DNA of 64,000 nt, taken from Chryseobacterium sp. 3008163. GTDB taxonomy: Bacteria > Bacteroidota > Bacteroidia > Flavobacteriales > Weeksellaceae. A program made the position numbers and the translations under genes. Within the stretch, counting starts at the first letter, position 1; each line of letters opens with the position of its first letter. The stretch covers positions 2,108,001 through 2,172,000 of the forward strand of contig NZ_CP033070.1 in assembly GCF_003669035.1 (NCBI RefSeq), in the 5' to 3' direction. The notes beneath the pieces are model-generated. The model searched no databases and had not been told where the DNA came from. It was given only the letters and a program-made list of their open reading frames with translations. Of this stretch, positions 18,021 through 28,301 are shown piece after piece.

Positions 18021-18056
18021 AACAAAAAAAGGCGAACTAATTAATAGTCCGCCTTT
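18021..18056 (-). terminator. Terminator of the DUF5689 gene
   Basis: On the minus strand: AAAGGCGGACTA / TAGTTCGCCTTT stem with one mismatch, followed by a T run (A run at 18024-18030 on the plus strand), 20 bases past the stop of the DUF5689 gene. Confidence 0.85.
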
Positions 18057-18075
18057 AATTATCATATTAAGCTAA

Positions 18076-20169
18076 TTATTGAGCTTTGATTTTAAAATCA
18101 TCTATCTCCCACGTTGCCGCAGCAGAAGTTGTAGAAGTATATTTGAATGCTATTCTTACGTTTTTGCCTAAGAATGCACTTAAGTTTACATTTCCTGAGC
18201 TTACCCAATCTCCAAATGCTCCTGTATTGGTATCCAAAGTTGCAGGTAACTGTACCCAAGTAGTAGTTGATGGGTTTCCTGTATAATTTTCAGTGGCATA
18301 AACCTGCAGAGCATTTCCTGCATAACGAACATCTGTTGTAAAGCTGACTGTAGCCGCAGTTTTACCCACCAAACTAACCGCCTTTGAAATCAACCAATCT
18401 TCGTTGGCAGGATTTCCTAATGGAGCACTCATCACTGCATAGTAATTAGTTCCATTACCTTGGTTAGAAGTATTCCAAACCTGAGTACCCACAACGTTAA
18501 CAGTCGTCCAATCTGAGCTGAAACCACCTGCAGCAAATCCATCATTATAGATTGTAGGCATTGGAGTATAAATACTTCCATCACATCTTGGATTATCTAA
18601 ATCTATATTTGAAAGCTTGGTAATCCAAAGCTGATAGGTTCCGTTAAAATAACTGGCAATAGCGTAGACATCACCTTTACCCCCTTCAACTTCTACCATA
18701 CCCGGTTTAATAGGCGTAGTATTTGTTCCGAAATCTGCCTGTCCACTTGTTCTCAATGTAATTTTATTACCAGAACAGTCTTCTAAAGTTCTATTTGATG
18801 TCGCTGTTCCATCTGAATAGGCTTTCCCTAAATCTGCATTGATAAACTGTAAGTCTTTAATTTTAATCCATCTTCCTACATCTGCGGTTGTCAGTTGAGA
18901 GATCATTCTTTCGGTAGGAACTACCGCTCTTGAAGGTGCATTAGAATCATAAAGATACTTGTAAATATCTTCCTCTTTAATTCTATAGTTGATTGCTGTA
19001 CTCGTATCATTAGAACCTAAATGAAGTTCACCCGAAACATTTCTTATATACAAACCTTTTAGTTTTATATAAACATCTTTCCCTAATCTAAATCTATTAT
19101 CTAAAAACAAATCAGTTTTATTCATATTTATTCTTATACCTCCTGTAGCATCTTCTACATACACATATTTGAATAAATTTCCTGTTTCATCATTGGCAAC
19201 CACTTGGGCTTTAACATAAAAATCTCCAGTAATCTGAGCAAGTGTTCCAGATGCTAATTGTTTTACCTCTGCTACAGTTTTGAGAGTCAACCCATTTGCG
19301 CTGAATTCACATGGATTTGAAGTGATCCCATCGAGACGAGGGAATTTAGTCATCTTAAGGTCTGTAACCTTATTGATATACATTTGGTAAGTAGAATTAA
19401 ATTTACTGTAAACACCTACAAAATCTCCGTTTCCTGATGGTAAAATCTGGTTTGCAAATGATGCATATCCACTGTTTCTTACTACTCTGGTAGTGGTTGT
19501 ACTCGCATCTCTAATCACTCGATCAATCGTAACTCCATTTGGAGCATAATTTGTACACAATGATCTACTGTCAAATTCTGCATTTTCCATTTTGATCAAA
19601 CATCCGATGTACTTATCATTTGCAGCAACCATTTGTGCAGAAGTCATTATTTTAGGAATAATGTTCTCTCTGATAGAGCATGATCTGAAAATTTTTGAAG
19701 GAACTAATTTTTCAGGAATTCTTAAAACAGATGTTGTGCTTGCCGGATCTTTAACTCCCAATTGCACCACTCCACCATAAGTTCCTAAAGCAAGACCAGC
19801 AAGTTTGATATATACTTTAGAACCCTGAGGATATTGTGTATATGTACTTACCATGTCTACACTGATTACGAAACCTTGCGTAGGATTTTCAGCTTTATCC
19901 TGAATGTAAATTGTCTTATAAATATTCCCTGTTTCATCTGTTGAAGAAACATAACCTTCTACGATATCATTAGAATCATCAGGAAAAGCATATACCGTAT
20001 TTACATACTTTGCTCTTAGATCAGTCAATGTCATTGTCTTGGTAAGATCAGCACACTGAAAGTTAGCAAGATCTGGCTCGTCATATTTATCATCGTGTAC
20101 ACATCCTGTAATAAACAGCGTAGCACAGACAATGAAAATATATTTTAAAATTGAATTATATTTTTTCAT
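18076..20169 (-). CDS. DUF5689 lipoprotein with choice-of-anchor-J C-terminal domain
   Basis: A 697-residue exported lipoprotein: the lipobox FITGCVHDD places the acylated Cys at residue 23. Two DUF5689 repeats follow (VEGYVSSTDETGNIYKTIYI and VKAQVVANDETGNLFKYVYV both carry the DETGN(I/L)xKxxYxxD motif of this OB-fold-like domain). The C-terminal ~150 residues form a beta-sandwich of choice-of-anchor-J type (EDWLISKAV, WEIDDFKI). It starts 11 bases after the TonB receptor gene, so the two form an outer-membrane import pair. Its cargo is unknown; the nearby nuclease-fold gene suggests nucleic acid or phosphate ester. Confidence 0.85.
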   Translation of the reverse strand: MKKYNSILKYIFIVCATLFITGCVHDDKYDEPDLANFQCADLTKTMTLTDLRAKYVNTVYAFPDDSNDIVEGYVSSTDETGNIYKTIYIQDKAENPTQGFVISVDMVSTYTQYPQGSKVYIKLAGLALGTYGGVVQLGVKDPASTTSVLRIPEKLVPSKIFRSCSIRENIIPKIMTSAQMVAANDKYIGCLIKMENAEFDSRSLCTNYAPNGVTIDRVIRDASTTTTRVVRNSGYASFANQILPSGNGDFVGVYSKFNSTYQMYINKVTDLKMTKFPRLDGITSNPCEFSANGLTLKTVAEVKQLASGTLAQITGDFYVKAQVVANDETGNLFKYVYVEDATGGIRINMNKTDLFLDNRFRLGKDVYIKLKGLYIRNVSGELHLGSNDTSTAINYRIKEEDIYKYLYDSNAPSRAVVPTERMISQLTTADVGRWIKIKDLQFINADLGKAYSDGTATSNRTLEDCSGNKITLRTSGQADFGTNTTPIKPGMVEVEGGKGDVYAIASYFNGTYQLWITKLSNIDLDNPRCDGSIYTPMPTIYNDGFAAGGFSSDWTTVNVVGTQVWNTSNQGNGTNYYAVMSAPLGNPANEDWLISKAVSLVGKTAATVSFTTDVRYAGNALQVYATENYTGNPSTTTWVQLPATLDTNTGAFGDWVSSGNVNLSAFLGKNVRIAFKYTSTTSAAATWEIDDFKIKAQ

Positions 20170-20180
20170 AGTAGTAAAGT

Positions 20181-22928
20181 TTAGAATCTTAGATAAACAT
20201 TTGTGAAGAAAGTAGTACCTCTGTCATACCAAAGTTTTGGCCCAAAGTATGGTGTTGCTCTCTGAACGTCTAGAAGTGCTTCATTGAAATTCACATTTCT
20301 ACCCTGCTCAAATCCGCCAGTAACGTAGTTTCTGTTATTCAGGATATTATTTACCGAAACACTGATTCCCATTCTGTATTTGCCTAAAAGGAAAGATTTA
20401 CCCGCATTGGCATTCAACATGAACTGATCATCAAATTTTTTCTGTGCAGTAATCTGCTGAATAAGTTCCGGCGTAACTCCCGGGTAAGGATCATTAGTCA
20501 ACGGATCCGTGTACATGTAAGGTGTTTTATTTAAAGCTGAAAGATCAAGATACTGATCCATCAAATAATTCGCAGAAGCACCTACCCACCAATATTTAGG
20601 TGAATTATATTTTAAGCCAAAAGAAAATGCTTTTTGCGGAGTTCCTGCAACTTTATAATCTTTGATATTTGCTTTGCCCCAAGTATCTTTTGAACCTCTA
20701 AACCCGTTAAGATCATCAAAGGTTGATACTTCAGGATTGTTTGTGTATTTATATTCTCCTACACTTGCTACACCAACCGCATTTAAAGTAGGCGTTATTT
20801 TTACATCAAAACCTAATTCTGCACCAATGTATCTTTTGTTTACACCACTCATCGCTTCATTCACTAATGTACTGAATGAATTTCCTAAACTTCCGTCATT
20901 TACATCTGCATAATATCTTGAAATCTCAGTTGCATTACTGATTGTAGTGTAATATCCTGACAATCTTAATTTCAGAATCTGCCCTCTCATGATATAACTT
21001 AAATCATTTGAGTTGATGATCTGATTTTTAACTCCCGGCGTTAAATAATCAACGGCTCTCGGATTGATGTAAATTTCATTAAGAGTCGGCGCTAAGCTGA
21101 AAAAAGCTCCGTTGTAAACGATAAAGTTTTTACCGTTGATCTTATAGGTAACCTTTCCTTTTATACCGGCATCCACAGCATCATAGATACTGCTTTTCCC
21201 TTTAGAATTATCTTTAAATCTCAAAAGACCGCTTCTGTAATCTCCGTCTCTTTGTGATTCTGAATATGAACTGAAAATAGACGCAACGATGTTAAATTTA
21301 TTAAAATCAACTTCAGATGAGATATTTAATGAGTACTGATCTCTTAATAATTCATAAGAATATTGAGTTCTGTCTCCTACTTTTACCTCAGAACTAGCAT
21401 CATCTGTATTATATTTCACATCATTATTAAATGCATTGAGATTATATGCAAAATTAGCTCCTAATAAATCTTTAACTCTTCTAAAGTTATCTGATCTTAA
21501 ATTCTGATAATTAAAATTAATATTCAATTTCCAATTATCTGTCATTCTGGTATCAAAGTGAGAAGCAAAATTGAAAGTTTTATCTCTGTTTACATCTTCC
21601 ACAACTGTATAAACCGCTCCTCTTGGAGAACCATCCATATTGGTAAGGTTTAGGCGGTTGGCATTATACAAAGCATTCCAATTGATTTGCGATTGAGCTC
21701 TGAACTCGTCGGCATTTAAAATTCCGAAACCAGGTAATTTTCTGTAGTAGGTAGGGTTGGGATCTGAAGCATGGAACCAGTCTAATCTGCTTCGTGCATC
21801 GCTACCAATTTGGTAAGAAACCGTATTAACCCAGTTTGAGCTTTTTCCTATTTTTAAATAATCGGTAAGCATAAACATAGGTTCAAAAACCTTTCTTATT
21901 CTTGAATTTCTCTCTTCACCATCCTGCATTCCCCAATATGAGTTATAATTTTTACCCATAATGTCATAAACTTCCTGTGTATTTGGAGAGTTCGATGCTC
22001 TGTATGTTGGTGATCCGAAACCTGTAAAGTTGATTGAATGTCTTTCACTGAATTTCTTCTCTACTGCTGCAAAATAAGCGTAAGCATCCTGATAAACTCC
22101 GTCAATCACTGCATTGTCTCCCCATCTTCTGCTTCCTGATACTGTAAACGCCCATCCACTTTTGCTCAACCCTGTAGAATAAGTCGCCATCGCTCTGTGA
22201 AGGTAACTTCTATTGGTAAATGAATATGCTAGAGAAGTCTGTTTTCTGTAATTAGAAGCTCTTGTATTGTAATATACAACTCCTCCTAAATTACCAAAGG
22301 CATATTCTGAAGGTGTAATATTATCTACATTTTCCTGAGGATATCTTGTAACATCATTTAAACCTCCCCAATTGCTAAAATCTATTCTTCCGTCATCATT
22401 TTTAGACATCGAAACACCATTAAACATAACATCTTCAAATCTATTATCTACCCCTCTTGGTCTGAACCAATATGCACCCAATTCAAAAGCAGATACATTC
22501 TGAAAGGCGTCTCTTCCTGAGCTCAAAAGCCCTACGGTAGGCTGCATTGCAGAACCTCCATCTTCGGTATCATTAGCCGAATCGTCAATTACAACAACAC
22601 CTGCATCTGTTGCCTGGCTGTTGTTAAGAACAATTACACCTAAGTCTTTTCTCTTCTCATCAGCAGAAATATCAAATTCCAAAATTTTTGACTCAAAATT
22701 TGGTTTTGTAATAGTGATAAGATAATGTCCTGGCTTTAAATCTACAAACTGGAAGTAACCTATTTTATCTGCAGTTACATCATCAACAGAATTGTCAAGA
22801 TCTACTTCTGCTCTCTCTATAGGCTTGCCATCCTGACCCTTAACGTATGCATACGCAGTAGTTTGCGCATAGTAGTACGATGCCGGAAGTAATGTAAACA
22901 AAGAGATTAGGGATAGTTTTTTAATCAT
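20181..22928 (-). CDS. TonB-dependent receptor with carboxypeptidase-like N-terminal domain
   Basis: A 915-residue outer-membrane protein with a signal peptide (residues 1-21, YYAQ). Then a carboxypeptidase-regulatory-like beta-sandwich (GQDGKPIERAEVDLD, GYFQFVDLKPGHYLITI), a plug domain (SAFELGAYWFRPRGVDNRFEDVMFNG-like, read as short pieces) and a beta-barrel ending in TTFFTNVYLRF. It is first in a minus-strand operon with the DUF5689 lipoprotein and divergent from a secreted endonuclease-fold protein across a 239-base gap. The three probably act together in nutrient scavenging. Confidence 0.9.
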   Translation of the reverse strand: MIKKLSLISLFTLLPASYYYAQTTAYAYVKGQDGKPIERAEVDLDNSVDDVTADKIGYFQFVDLKPGHYLITITKPNFESKILEFDISADEKRKDLGVIVLNNSQATDAGVVVIDDSANDTEDGGSAMQPTVGLLSSGRDAFQNVSAFELGAYWFRPRGVDNRFEDVMFNGVSMSKNDDGRIDFSNWGGLNDVTRYPQENVDNITPSEYAFGNLGGVVYYNTRASNYRKQTSLAYSFTNRSYLHRAMATYSTGLSKSGWAFTVSGSRRWGDNAVIDGVYQDAYAYFAAVEKKFSERHSINFTGFGSPTYRASNSPNTQEVYDIMGKNYNSYWGMQDGEERNSRIRKVFEPMFMLTDYLKIGKSSNWVNTVSYQIGSDARSRLDWFHASDPNPTYYRKLPGFGILNADEFRAQSQINWNALYNANRLNLTNMDGSPRGAVYTVVEDVNRDKTFNFASHFDTRMTDNWKLNINFNYQNLRSDNFRRVKDLLGANFAYNLNAFNNDVKYNTDDASSEVKVGDRTQYSYELLRDQYSLNISSEVDFNKFNIVASIFSSYSESQRDGDYRSGLLRFKDNSKGKSSIYDAVDAGIKGKVTYKINGKNFIVYNGAFFSLAPTLNEIYINPRAVDYLTPGVKNQIINSNDLSYIMRGQILKLRLSGYYTTISNATEISRYYADVNDGSLGNSFSTLVNEAMSGVNKRYIGAELGFDVKITPTLNAVGVASVGEYKYTNNPEVSTFDDLNGFRGSKDTWGKANIKDYKVAGTPQKAFSFGLKYNSPKYWWVGASANYLMDQYLDLSALNKTPYMYTDPLTNDPYPGVTPELIQQITAQKKFDDQFMLNANAGKSFLLGKYRMGISVSVNNILNNRNYVTGGFEQGRNVNFNEALLDVQRATPYFGPKLWYDRGTTFFTNVYLRF

Positions 22929-23167
22929 AATAAACTTTTTTTAACACCTTCTTTATTTAAGGGGCAACAAATTTAGGATTATTTTCATAAACACAAGCAC
23001 AATTAAACCCTTATACTATTAATTTTCCTTAACAAGCCTTAATTATCATAAAAAAACCGTGTGTTTATCATTAATACTGAAAAGTTACCTTATTAAAATA
23101 ATTTAATGTTGAATATTATATAAAATTAGTAATTTTACCCCCTTAATTTTTTGAATATAATAATAAG

Positions 23168-24367
23168 ATGAAGAAATATTTAATCCTTTTCACAGCACTT
23201 TGTTTTAGCTTTTCTTTCTCACAGCAAAAGCAGGTAAAGAGAGCAGCAGTAGCATTTTTAAATGTAGAAAACCTTTGGGATACTATTCCATCTGCAGATT
23301 ATATCGATGGAACATTACCTTTTTCAAATCCTAAATTCCACCGAAGCGTACCCTTAGACTCTTTGAAATTCTTGGAAACTACCGAAGATTATAAAGGAGA
23401 ATGGAATAATGAACTTTTAGTAGGAAAAAAGGTAATCAGAAGACAAATATTAGCAGAAGACTTTACAGCAAATAGCCCTAAAAGATGGGGTACAAAATAT
23501 TACAATCAGAAATTGGCAAACGAGGCTAAAGTAATTTCTGAATTGGGAAGACAATATACAAATGATAACCCGGCAATTTGCGGCCTTATAGAAGTTGAAA
23601 ACAGACAAGTAATTGAAGACCTTATAAAACAGCCAGTTTTAGCAAAAAGCAACTATGGAATTGTACATTACAACTCGTATGATGCAAGAGGAATCGATAT
23701 CGCAATCATCTATCAGAAAAACAGATTTATTGTACAAGATTCTTACACCAAAGAAATTAAGATCTACAATGAAGACGGAAAAAGACAGTATACAAGAGAT
23801 GTTTTAGTTGTAATAGGACTATTAGATGGTGAAAAAATGGCCGTATTTATGAATCACTGGCCTTCTCGAAGTGGTGGTGAATCCGTTTCTCAACCAAAAA
23901 GGAATGCTGCCGCAGCTGTACTAAAAAATGAAATGGATAAATTATCATTAGAACATCCAGGCATTAAATTAATATCAATGGGAGATTACAATGATGATCC
24001 TGTAAGTCCGAGTTTAAAAAAACACTTAGGATCGGTTGGCGACCCAAGCGAATTATCAGATAAATCGCCTTATTACAATCTTATGTACAAATTGTACAAA
24101 GCTGGTGTAGCATCTCTAGCCTACAGAGACGCTCCAAATTTATTTGATCAGATTATTATTTCAAAAAATTTATATTCATCAGAAAAATTAACTCCTACCT
24201 ACAGCTTATTTAAGGCGGAGATATATGCCCCTTCTTATTTAGTTAATAAAGATGGACAATGGAAAGGCTACCCTTTCCGTTCTTGGGATGGTGACAGATT
24301 CACAGGCGGATATAGTGATCACTTTCCGGCAGTGTCAGTAATTCAAAAAGAATACATCAAAAAATAA
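23168..24367 (+). CDS. Secreted endonuclease/exonuclease/phosphatase-fold protein
   Basis: A 399-residue protein with a signal peptide (cleaved near FSFSQQ). EEP-superfamily motifs appear in order: AFLNVENLWD (metal-binding Asn), CGLIEVENRQV (Glu), RGIDIAIIY, FMNHWPSRSGG (His), MGDYNDDP (Asp/Asn) and the terminal YSDHFPAV (Asp-His pair). All catalytic positions are present, so it is probably an active extracellular or periplasmic metal-dependent nuclease or phosphodiesterase. It is divergent from the TonB receptor/DUF5689 pair, suggesting digestion outside and import by the receptor. Confidence 0.88.
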   Translation: MKKYLILFTALCFSFSFSQQKQVKRAAVAFLNVENLWDTIPSADYIDGTLPFSNPKFHRSVPLDSLKFLETTEDYKGEWNNELLVGKKVIRRQILAEDFTANSPKRWGTKYYNQKLANEAKVISELGRQYTNDNPAICGLIEVENRQVIEDLIKQPVLAKSNYGIVHYNSYDARGIDIAIIYQKNRFIVQDSYTKEIKIYNEDGKRQYTRDVLVVIGLLDGEKMAVFMNHWPSRSGGESVSQPKRNAAAAVLKNEMDKLSLEHPGIKLISMGDYNDDPVSPSLKKHLGSVGDPSELSDKSPYYNLMYKLYKAGVASLAYRDAPNLFDQIIISKNLYSSEKLTPTYSLFKAEIYAPSYLVNKDGQWKGYPFRSWDGDRFTGGYSDHFPAVSVIQKEYIKK

Positions 24368-24372
24368 AATCT

Positions 24373-24402
24373 AAAGCACCTCTTAATCGGGTGCTTTTTT
24401 TG
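24373..24402 (+). terminator. Terminator of the nuclease-fold gene
   Basis: AAAGCACC / GGTGCTTT stem, 9-base loop, T run, five bases after the stop codon. Confidence 0.85.
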
Positions 24403-24417
24403 TGTAACTTCATGATT

Positions 24418-24840
24418 ATGAAAAATTTAATCTTAATTATAATCTTTACAATTATTCCGTTGAATTTTACTGCACAATCTTCACCTAAAAACGAAAAAGA
24501 AGATCCTGCAATGAAACCTGAGAAAAATGACGACGGCGAATGGGAACTTACCGTGATTGATACCCAGTTTGATTACTTTCTGAATGCCATTGCAAAACCA
24601 ATCAATCAGTATTCTGAATCTACACTGAAAAGCAGAAACAGAATGCTCGTTACAGAATGGAATTCTTATTACAACTCAGGCAGATACAGAAACGTGATAG
24701 AATCTTCCATTGATTATGACCCAAGAGAAAACTACGGAATCAAGTTTGAATATAAATTGTACCAGGTTTTCGCCTATGTCAATTGGAAATACAAACTCAG
24801 AATGACCGGTCTTAGCGCATCAGATGCCACAAGATTTTAA
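24418..24840 (+). CDS. Small exported protein, DUF6146-like
   Basis: A 140-residue protein with a signal peptide (MKNLILIIIFTIIPLNFTAQ). The mature part WELTVIDTQFDYFLNAIAK, TEWNSYYNSGRY, SIDYDPRENYGIKFEYKLY and a KYKLRM end follow the DUF6146 pattern of Flavobacteriia. Function is unknown. ATG 24418 was chosen because the hydrophobic segment begins there; ATG 24412 is equally in frame. It lies convergent to the superoxide dismutase gene across a shared bidirectional terminator. Confidence 0.72.
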   Translation: MKNLILIIIFTIIPLNFTAQSSPKNEKEDPAMKPEKNDDGEWELTVIDTQFDYFLNAIAKPINQYSESTLKSRNRMLVTEWNSYYNSGRYRNVIESSIDYDPRENYGIKFEYKLYQVFAYVNWKYKLRMTGLSASDATRF

Positions 24841-24842
24841 AC

Positions 24843-24875
24843 AAAAAAAGGTTCAGAAATTCTGAACCTTTTTTA
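24843..24875. terminator. Bidirectional terminator
   Basis: Symmetrical hairpin AAAAAAGGTTCAG / CTGAACCTTTTTT between convergent genes; A run on one side and T run on the other, so it can act for both strands. Confidence 0.88.
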
Positions 24876-24901
24876 TCTTTAATAAAGATGATTAAAGATG
24901 A

Positions 24902-25498
24902 TTATTTGTTAAATAACTCTTCAACTTTATCCCAGTTTACTACATCAAAGAATGCAGCTACATAATCAGGTCTTCTGTTTTGGTAGTTTAAATAATAAGC
25001 ATGTTCCCAAACGTCTAATCCTAAAACAGGAGTTCCTTTAGCATCAGCAGTTGGCATTAGTGGGTTATCCTGATTTGGAGTAGAAGTTACAGACACAGAT
25101 CCGTCTTCATTTTTAACTAGCCAAGCCCATCCAGAACCGAATCTTGTTTTTGCAGCATCAGAAAAATCAGTTTTGAATTTCTCAAGACCACCATAATTTT
25201 CAATAGCAGCTTTTACGCTTCCTACCGGCTCTTTGCTTCCGCCAGGAGTTAAAATTTCCCAGAACAATGAGTGATTGAAGTGACCTCCACCGTTATTTCT
25301 AACAGCTGGCTTTTCAACACCGTTTCTGCAGATATCTTCGATAGATAATTCTGCAAGATCAGTACCTTCAATCGCTTTATTTAAATTATCGATGTAAGCC
25401 TGATGGTGCTTTGTATGGTGAATTTCCATAGTTTTTGCATCAATTGTAGGCTCTAGAGCATCGTACGAATATCCTAATTTTGGTAATTCAAATGACAT
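24902..25498 (-). CDS. Superoxide dismutase (Fe/Mn type)
   Basis: A 198-residue cytoplasmic enzyme that dismutates superoxide. Metal ligands are in place: His in [13 protein letters not shown], His in [11 protein letters not shown], and Asp/His in [31 protein letters not shown] and the Gln-containing [10 protein letters not shown] are more typical of the Mn/cambialistic forms, but the metal cannot be fixed from sequence alone. Length is normal. It is monocistronic. Confidence 0.95.
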   Translation of the reverse strand: MSFELPKLGYSYDALEPTIDAKTMEIHHTKHHQAYIDNLNKAIEGTDLAELSIEDICRNGVEKPAVRNNGGGHFNHSLFWEILTPGGSKEPVGSVKAAIENYGGLEKFKTDFSDAAKTRFGSGWAWLVKNEDGSVSVTSTPNQDNPLMPTADAKGTPVLGLDVWEHAYYLNYQNRRPDYVAAFFDVVNWDKVEELFNK

Positions 25499-25623
25499 AA
25501 GTTTAATTTTTAATGTTAATATGTAAATTTAGCCAATATTTAAGCCAATATCAACAATTGCAGATTATTTTAATAAATCTTTAACATTGATACTTTAATT
25601 TAGAATTTTGAACTGTTTTCAAA

Positions 25624-25653
25624 TAAAAAAAGCACAGACCTAAATCTGTGCTT
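25624..25653 (-). terminator. Rho-independent terminator downstream of rho
   Basis: AAGCACAGA / TCTGTGCTT stem, 6-base loop, T run on the minus strand, 25 bases past the rho stop. Confidence 0.88.
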
Positions 25654-25677
25654 CGTATAAACAATATTAACGTATGT

Positions 25678-27555
25678 CTATCTATTCATAGACATTAAAA
25701 ATTCTTCGTTGTTCAGAGTTCCTCTGATGTTTTTGTTGACAAATTCCATCGCTTCGATAGGATTCATTTCTGAAAGATACTTTCTGAAAATCCACATTCT
25801 CTGTGAAGTTACCTCATCCAGCAATAAATCATCTCTTCTTGTGCTTGAAGAAACCAAATCAATAGCAGGATAAATTCTTCTGTTGGCGATTTTTCTGTCT
25901 AATTGAAGCTCCATGTTTCCGGTACCTTTGAATTCCTCAAAGATCACTTCATCCATTTTAGAACCTGTATCAATTAATGCAGTTGCAATGATTGTCAAAG
26001 ATCCTCCGTTTTCAATTTTTCTAGCTGCACCAAAGAATCTTTTTGGTTTGTGTAGCGCATTTGCATCAACACCACCTGAAAGTACTTTTCCTGATGCCGG
26101 AGTTACCGTATTGTAAGCTCTTGCTAATCTCGTAATTGAATCTAATAAAATAACTACATCATGACCACACTCTACCATTCTTTGAGCTTTCGCAAGAACA
26201 AGGTTAGCCACTTTAACGTGCTTATCTGCAGCTTCGTCAAATGTAGAAGCAATAACTTCTGCATTTACACTTCTTTCCATGTCGGTAACTTCTTCAGGAC
26301 GTTCGTCGATCAAAAGAACCATCATATAAACTTCTGGGTGATTGGCTGCGATAGAATTAGCAATATCTTTCAGCAACATCGTTTTACCAGTTTTTGGCTG
26401 AGCAACAATCATCGCTCTCTGACCCTTTCCAATCGGTGCAAATAAATCAACGATTCTTGTAGACATCGTAGAATTATCTCCTGAAAGATTAAATTTCTCT
26501 TCCGGGAAAAGCGGCGTTAAATATTCAAAAGCAACACGATCCTTGATAAATGCCAAATCACGCCCGTTAACTTCTATTGGTTTTAATAATGAAAAATATT
26601 TTTCACCTTCTTTTGGTAAACGTACAATACCTCTTACGGTATCTCCTGTTTTTAAACCAAAATTTCTGATTTGTGCAGTTGAAACATACACGTCATCCGG
26701 TGAAGAGATATAACTGAAATCCGAAGAACGCAAAAATCCGTAGTTATCTGGTAGAATTTCTAAAACACCTTCAATACTCACCATTCCGTCGAAATTGAAT
26801 TCTTTTCTGGATTCAGTTTCTTCTCTTTCAGAATTTCTGTTCTGATTTTGATTAGGATTTTGGTTTTGATTAGGGTTGTTTGGGTTAGAATTCTGATTTT
26901 GGTTATTGTTCTGATTTCTGTTTTGAGGATTTCCACCGTTTTGTTGTGGATGGTTTGGACCTTTTTGATTCGGATTCTGACCTTGTTGTTGCTGTTGTTG
27001 CGGTCTTTTAGGTCTTTCTTCTCTCGCTTGTGCTTGTGCAGGAGTTGCTACAGCTACTTGAGAATCTGTATTTATCGGAGTTTCCTCTTTTTCCTGAGTT
27101 TGTTCTTCAGAAGTATTGGTAGGAGCTACTCTTTTTCTTTTCTGTTTTGAAGCATTGTTTGCAGGTCTTTCTTCTACAGCACCTTTTGCGGGTTCTTTTA
27201 CGATTACCTCTGCAATAACTTCTTTCTCTTCTGTTACTTCCTCGGTTTTGGCAAGTTCAGCTTCTGTGGGAGTTTCTGTGGCAACTTTTGGTCTTGCCGG
27301 TTTTTTGGGTGCTGCTTTTTTAGGAGCAGCTTTCACCACTTTTTCTGCTGCAGCAGGTTTTTCTTCAGTTTCAGTGCTGCTTTCTGTAGTATTGAAGTAA
27401 TCTTTTGTAACTTTAGGGTTGGAAGCCTGAAAATCAAGAACTGCGAAGATTTTATCATTATCTGTGCTGTTTCTTGCAACCTTAACGCCCAAATCTTTTA
27501 GGATTTTAGTCAATTCCGTTACGGATTTTGACCTTAACGTTTCTATGTTAAACAT
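25678..27555 (-). CDS. rho: Transcription termination factor Rho
   Basis: A 625-residue hexameric RNA-dependent ATPase. It begins with a SAP-like N-terminal Rho domain (residues 1-50). A long low-complexity linker (about 60-270) is first Lys/Ala/Glu rich and then Gln/Asn/Pro rich. After it come the cold-shock-like RNA-binding domain ([26 protein letters not shown]) and the ATPase core with Walker [13 protein letters not shown], Walker [16 protein letters not shown] and the Q/R loops. The linker makes it ~200 residues longer than E. coli Rho (419), as is common in Bacteroidota. Confidence 0.96.
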   Translation of the reverse strand: MFNIETLRSKSVTELTKILKDLGVKVARNSTDNDKIFAVLDFQASNPKVTKDYFNTTESSTETEEKPAAAEKVVKAAPKKAAPKKPARPKVATETPTEAELAKTEEVTEEKEVIAEVIVKEPAKGAVEERPANNASKQKRKRVAPTNTSEEQTQEKEETPINTDSQVAVATPAQAQAREERPKRPQQQQQQGQNPNQKGPNHPQQNGGNPQNRNQNNNQNQNSNPNNPNQNQNPNQNQNRNSEREETESRKEFNFDGMVSIEGVLEILPDNYGFLRSSDFSYISSPDDVYVSTAQIRNFGLKTGDTVRGIVRLPKEGEKYFSLLKPIEVNGRDLAFIKDRVAFEYLTPLFPEEKFNLSGDNSTMSTRIVDLFAPIGKGQRAMIVAQPKTGKTMLLKDIANSIAANHPEVYMMVLLIDERPEEVTDMERSVNAEVIASTFDEAADKHVKVANLVLAKAQRMVECGHDVVILLDSITRLARAYNTVTPASGKVLSGGVDANALHKPKRFFGAARKIENGGSLTIIATALIDTGSKMDEVIFEEFKGTGNMELQLDRKIANRRIYPAIDLVSSSTRRDDLLLDEVTSQRMWIFRKYLSEMNPIEAMEFVNKNIRGTLNNEEFLMSMNR

Positions 27556-27650
27556 ATATAAAGTAAAAATGTAATTAGTTGTGAGTAAGAAAAGTAAGTC
27601 CGGTGACTTTTGTTTTCAAGTACATTGTATAATGCAAATCTACACTTATT

Positions 27651-27681
27651 TTTGAATTGTGCAAAATTTATGTTATTTTTG
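27651..27681 (+). promoter_or_regulatory. Bacteroidota promoter (TTTG, 19 bases, TATTTTTG)
   Basis: A -33 TTTG at 27651-27654 and a -7 box TATTTTTG at 27674-27681 are separated by 19 bases, the best full match to the Bacteroidota housekeeping promoter in the window. It lies 19 bases before the DUF4293 gene. Confidence 0.7.
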
Positions 27682-27700
27682 CTCCTGAATTTAAAATTCT

Positions 27701-28090
27701 ATGTTACAAAGAATACAAACTATTTGGATTTTGCTATCCGTTTTAGCGGCGGCATTCCTATACATTACAGGACAAGATGTAGAAGTTTTCGGAAAAGCTC
27801 CGATGATCGGCGTCTCATCTATTGTTTTGGTTTTGATAGGCGCATTCAGTTTGTTTAGCTTTAAAAACAGAAAAAGACAAATCATGCTGAATAACATCAG
27901 CATCATTATAAACGCTTTGTTGATTGGTATATTGGTGTATTGGGTACAAAACTTATCCGGAGGAATACAATTTCCTGAGAAGGGTATTGAGCCGGTTTTC
28001 CCATTGATTGCGGTAATTTGTTTGTTTATAGCAAATATTTTTATCAAAAAAGATGAGAGGCTCGTAAAATCTGTAGACAGACTCCGATAA
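27701..28090 (+). CDS. DUF4293 family membrane protein
   Basis: A 129-residue protein with four transmembrane helices and the family opening MLQRIQTIWILLSVLAA. SLFSFKNRKRQIMLNNISI lies at the central cytoplasmic loop, and the end is basic (FIKKDERLVKSVDRLR). The family is restricted to Bacteroidota, of unknown function, and commonly sits divergent from rho, as here. It has its own promoter and terminator. Confidence 0.85.
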   Translation: MLQRIQTIWILLSVLAAAFLYITGQDVEVFGKAPMIGVSSIVLVLIGAFSLFSFKNRKRQIMLNNISIIINALLIGILVYWVQNLSGGIQFPEKGIEPVFPLIAVICLFIANIFIKKDERLVKSVDRLR

Positions 28091-28116
28091 CCTTACAATG
28101 ATTTTTTTTGAGTAAG

Positions 28117-28147
28117 AACAGCTTCTTTTTAGGAGCTGTTTTTTTTA
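28117..28147 (+). terminator. Terminator of the DUF4293 gene
   Basis: AACAGCTTCT / AGGAGCTGTT stem with one G-U pair, TTTT loop and a run of T. Confidence 0.85.
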
Positions 28148-28301
28148 TTTCTTATTTAAAGTGAAGACTCATAAATTCTCTGAGATGTATTAGTTTTATT
28201 TTAAATTTGTTAGATATTTACTTTTAAACATAAATTACATTAAGCTTAATGCAACATTTCACACAAAATTGCGACAGATTCAATTAAAATAAATATTCAA
28301 T

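Noticed and set aside
26848..27400. Open frames antisense to rho
   Set aside because: They mirror the low-complexity K/A/E and Q/N/P coding of rho and have no start context or family resemblance.
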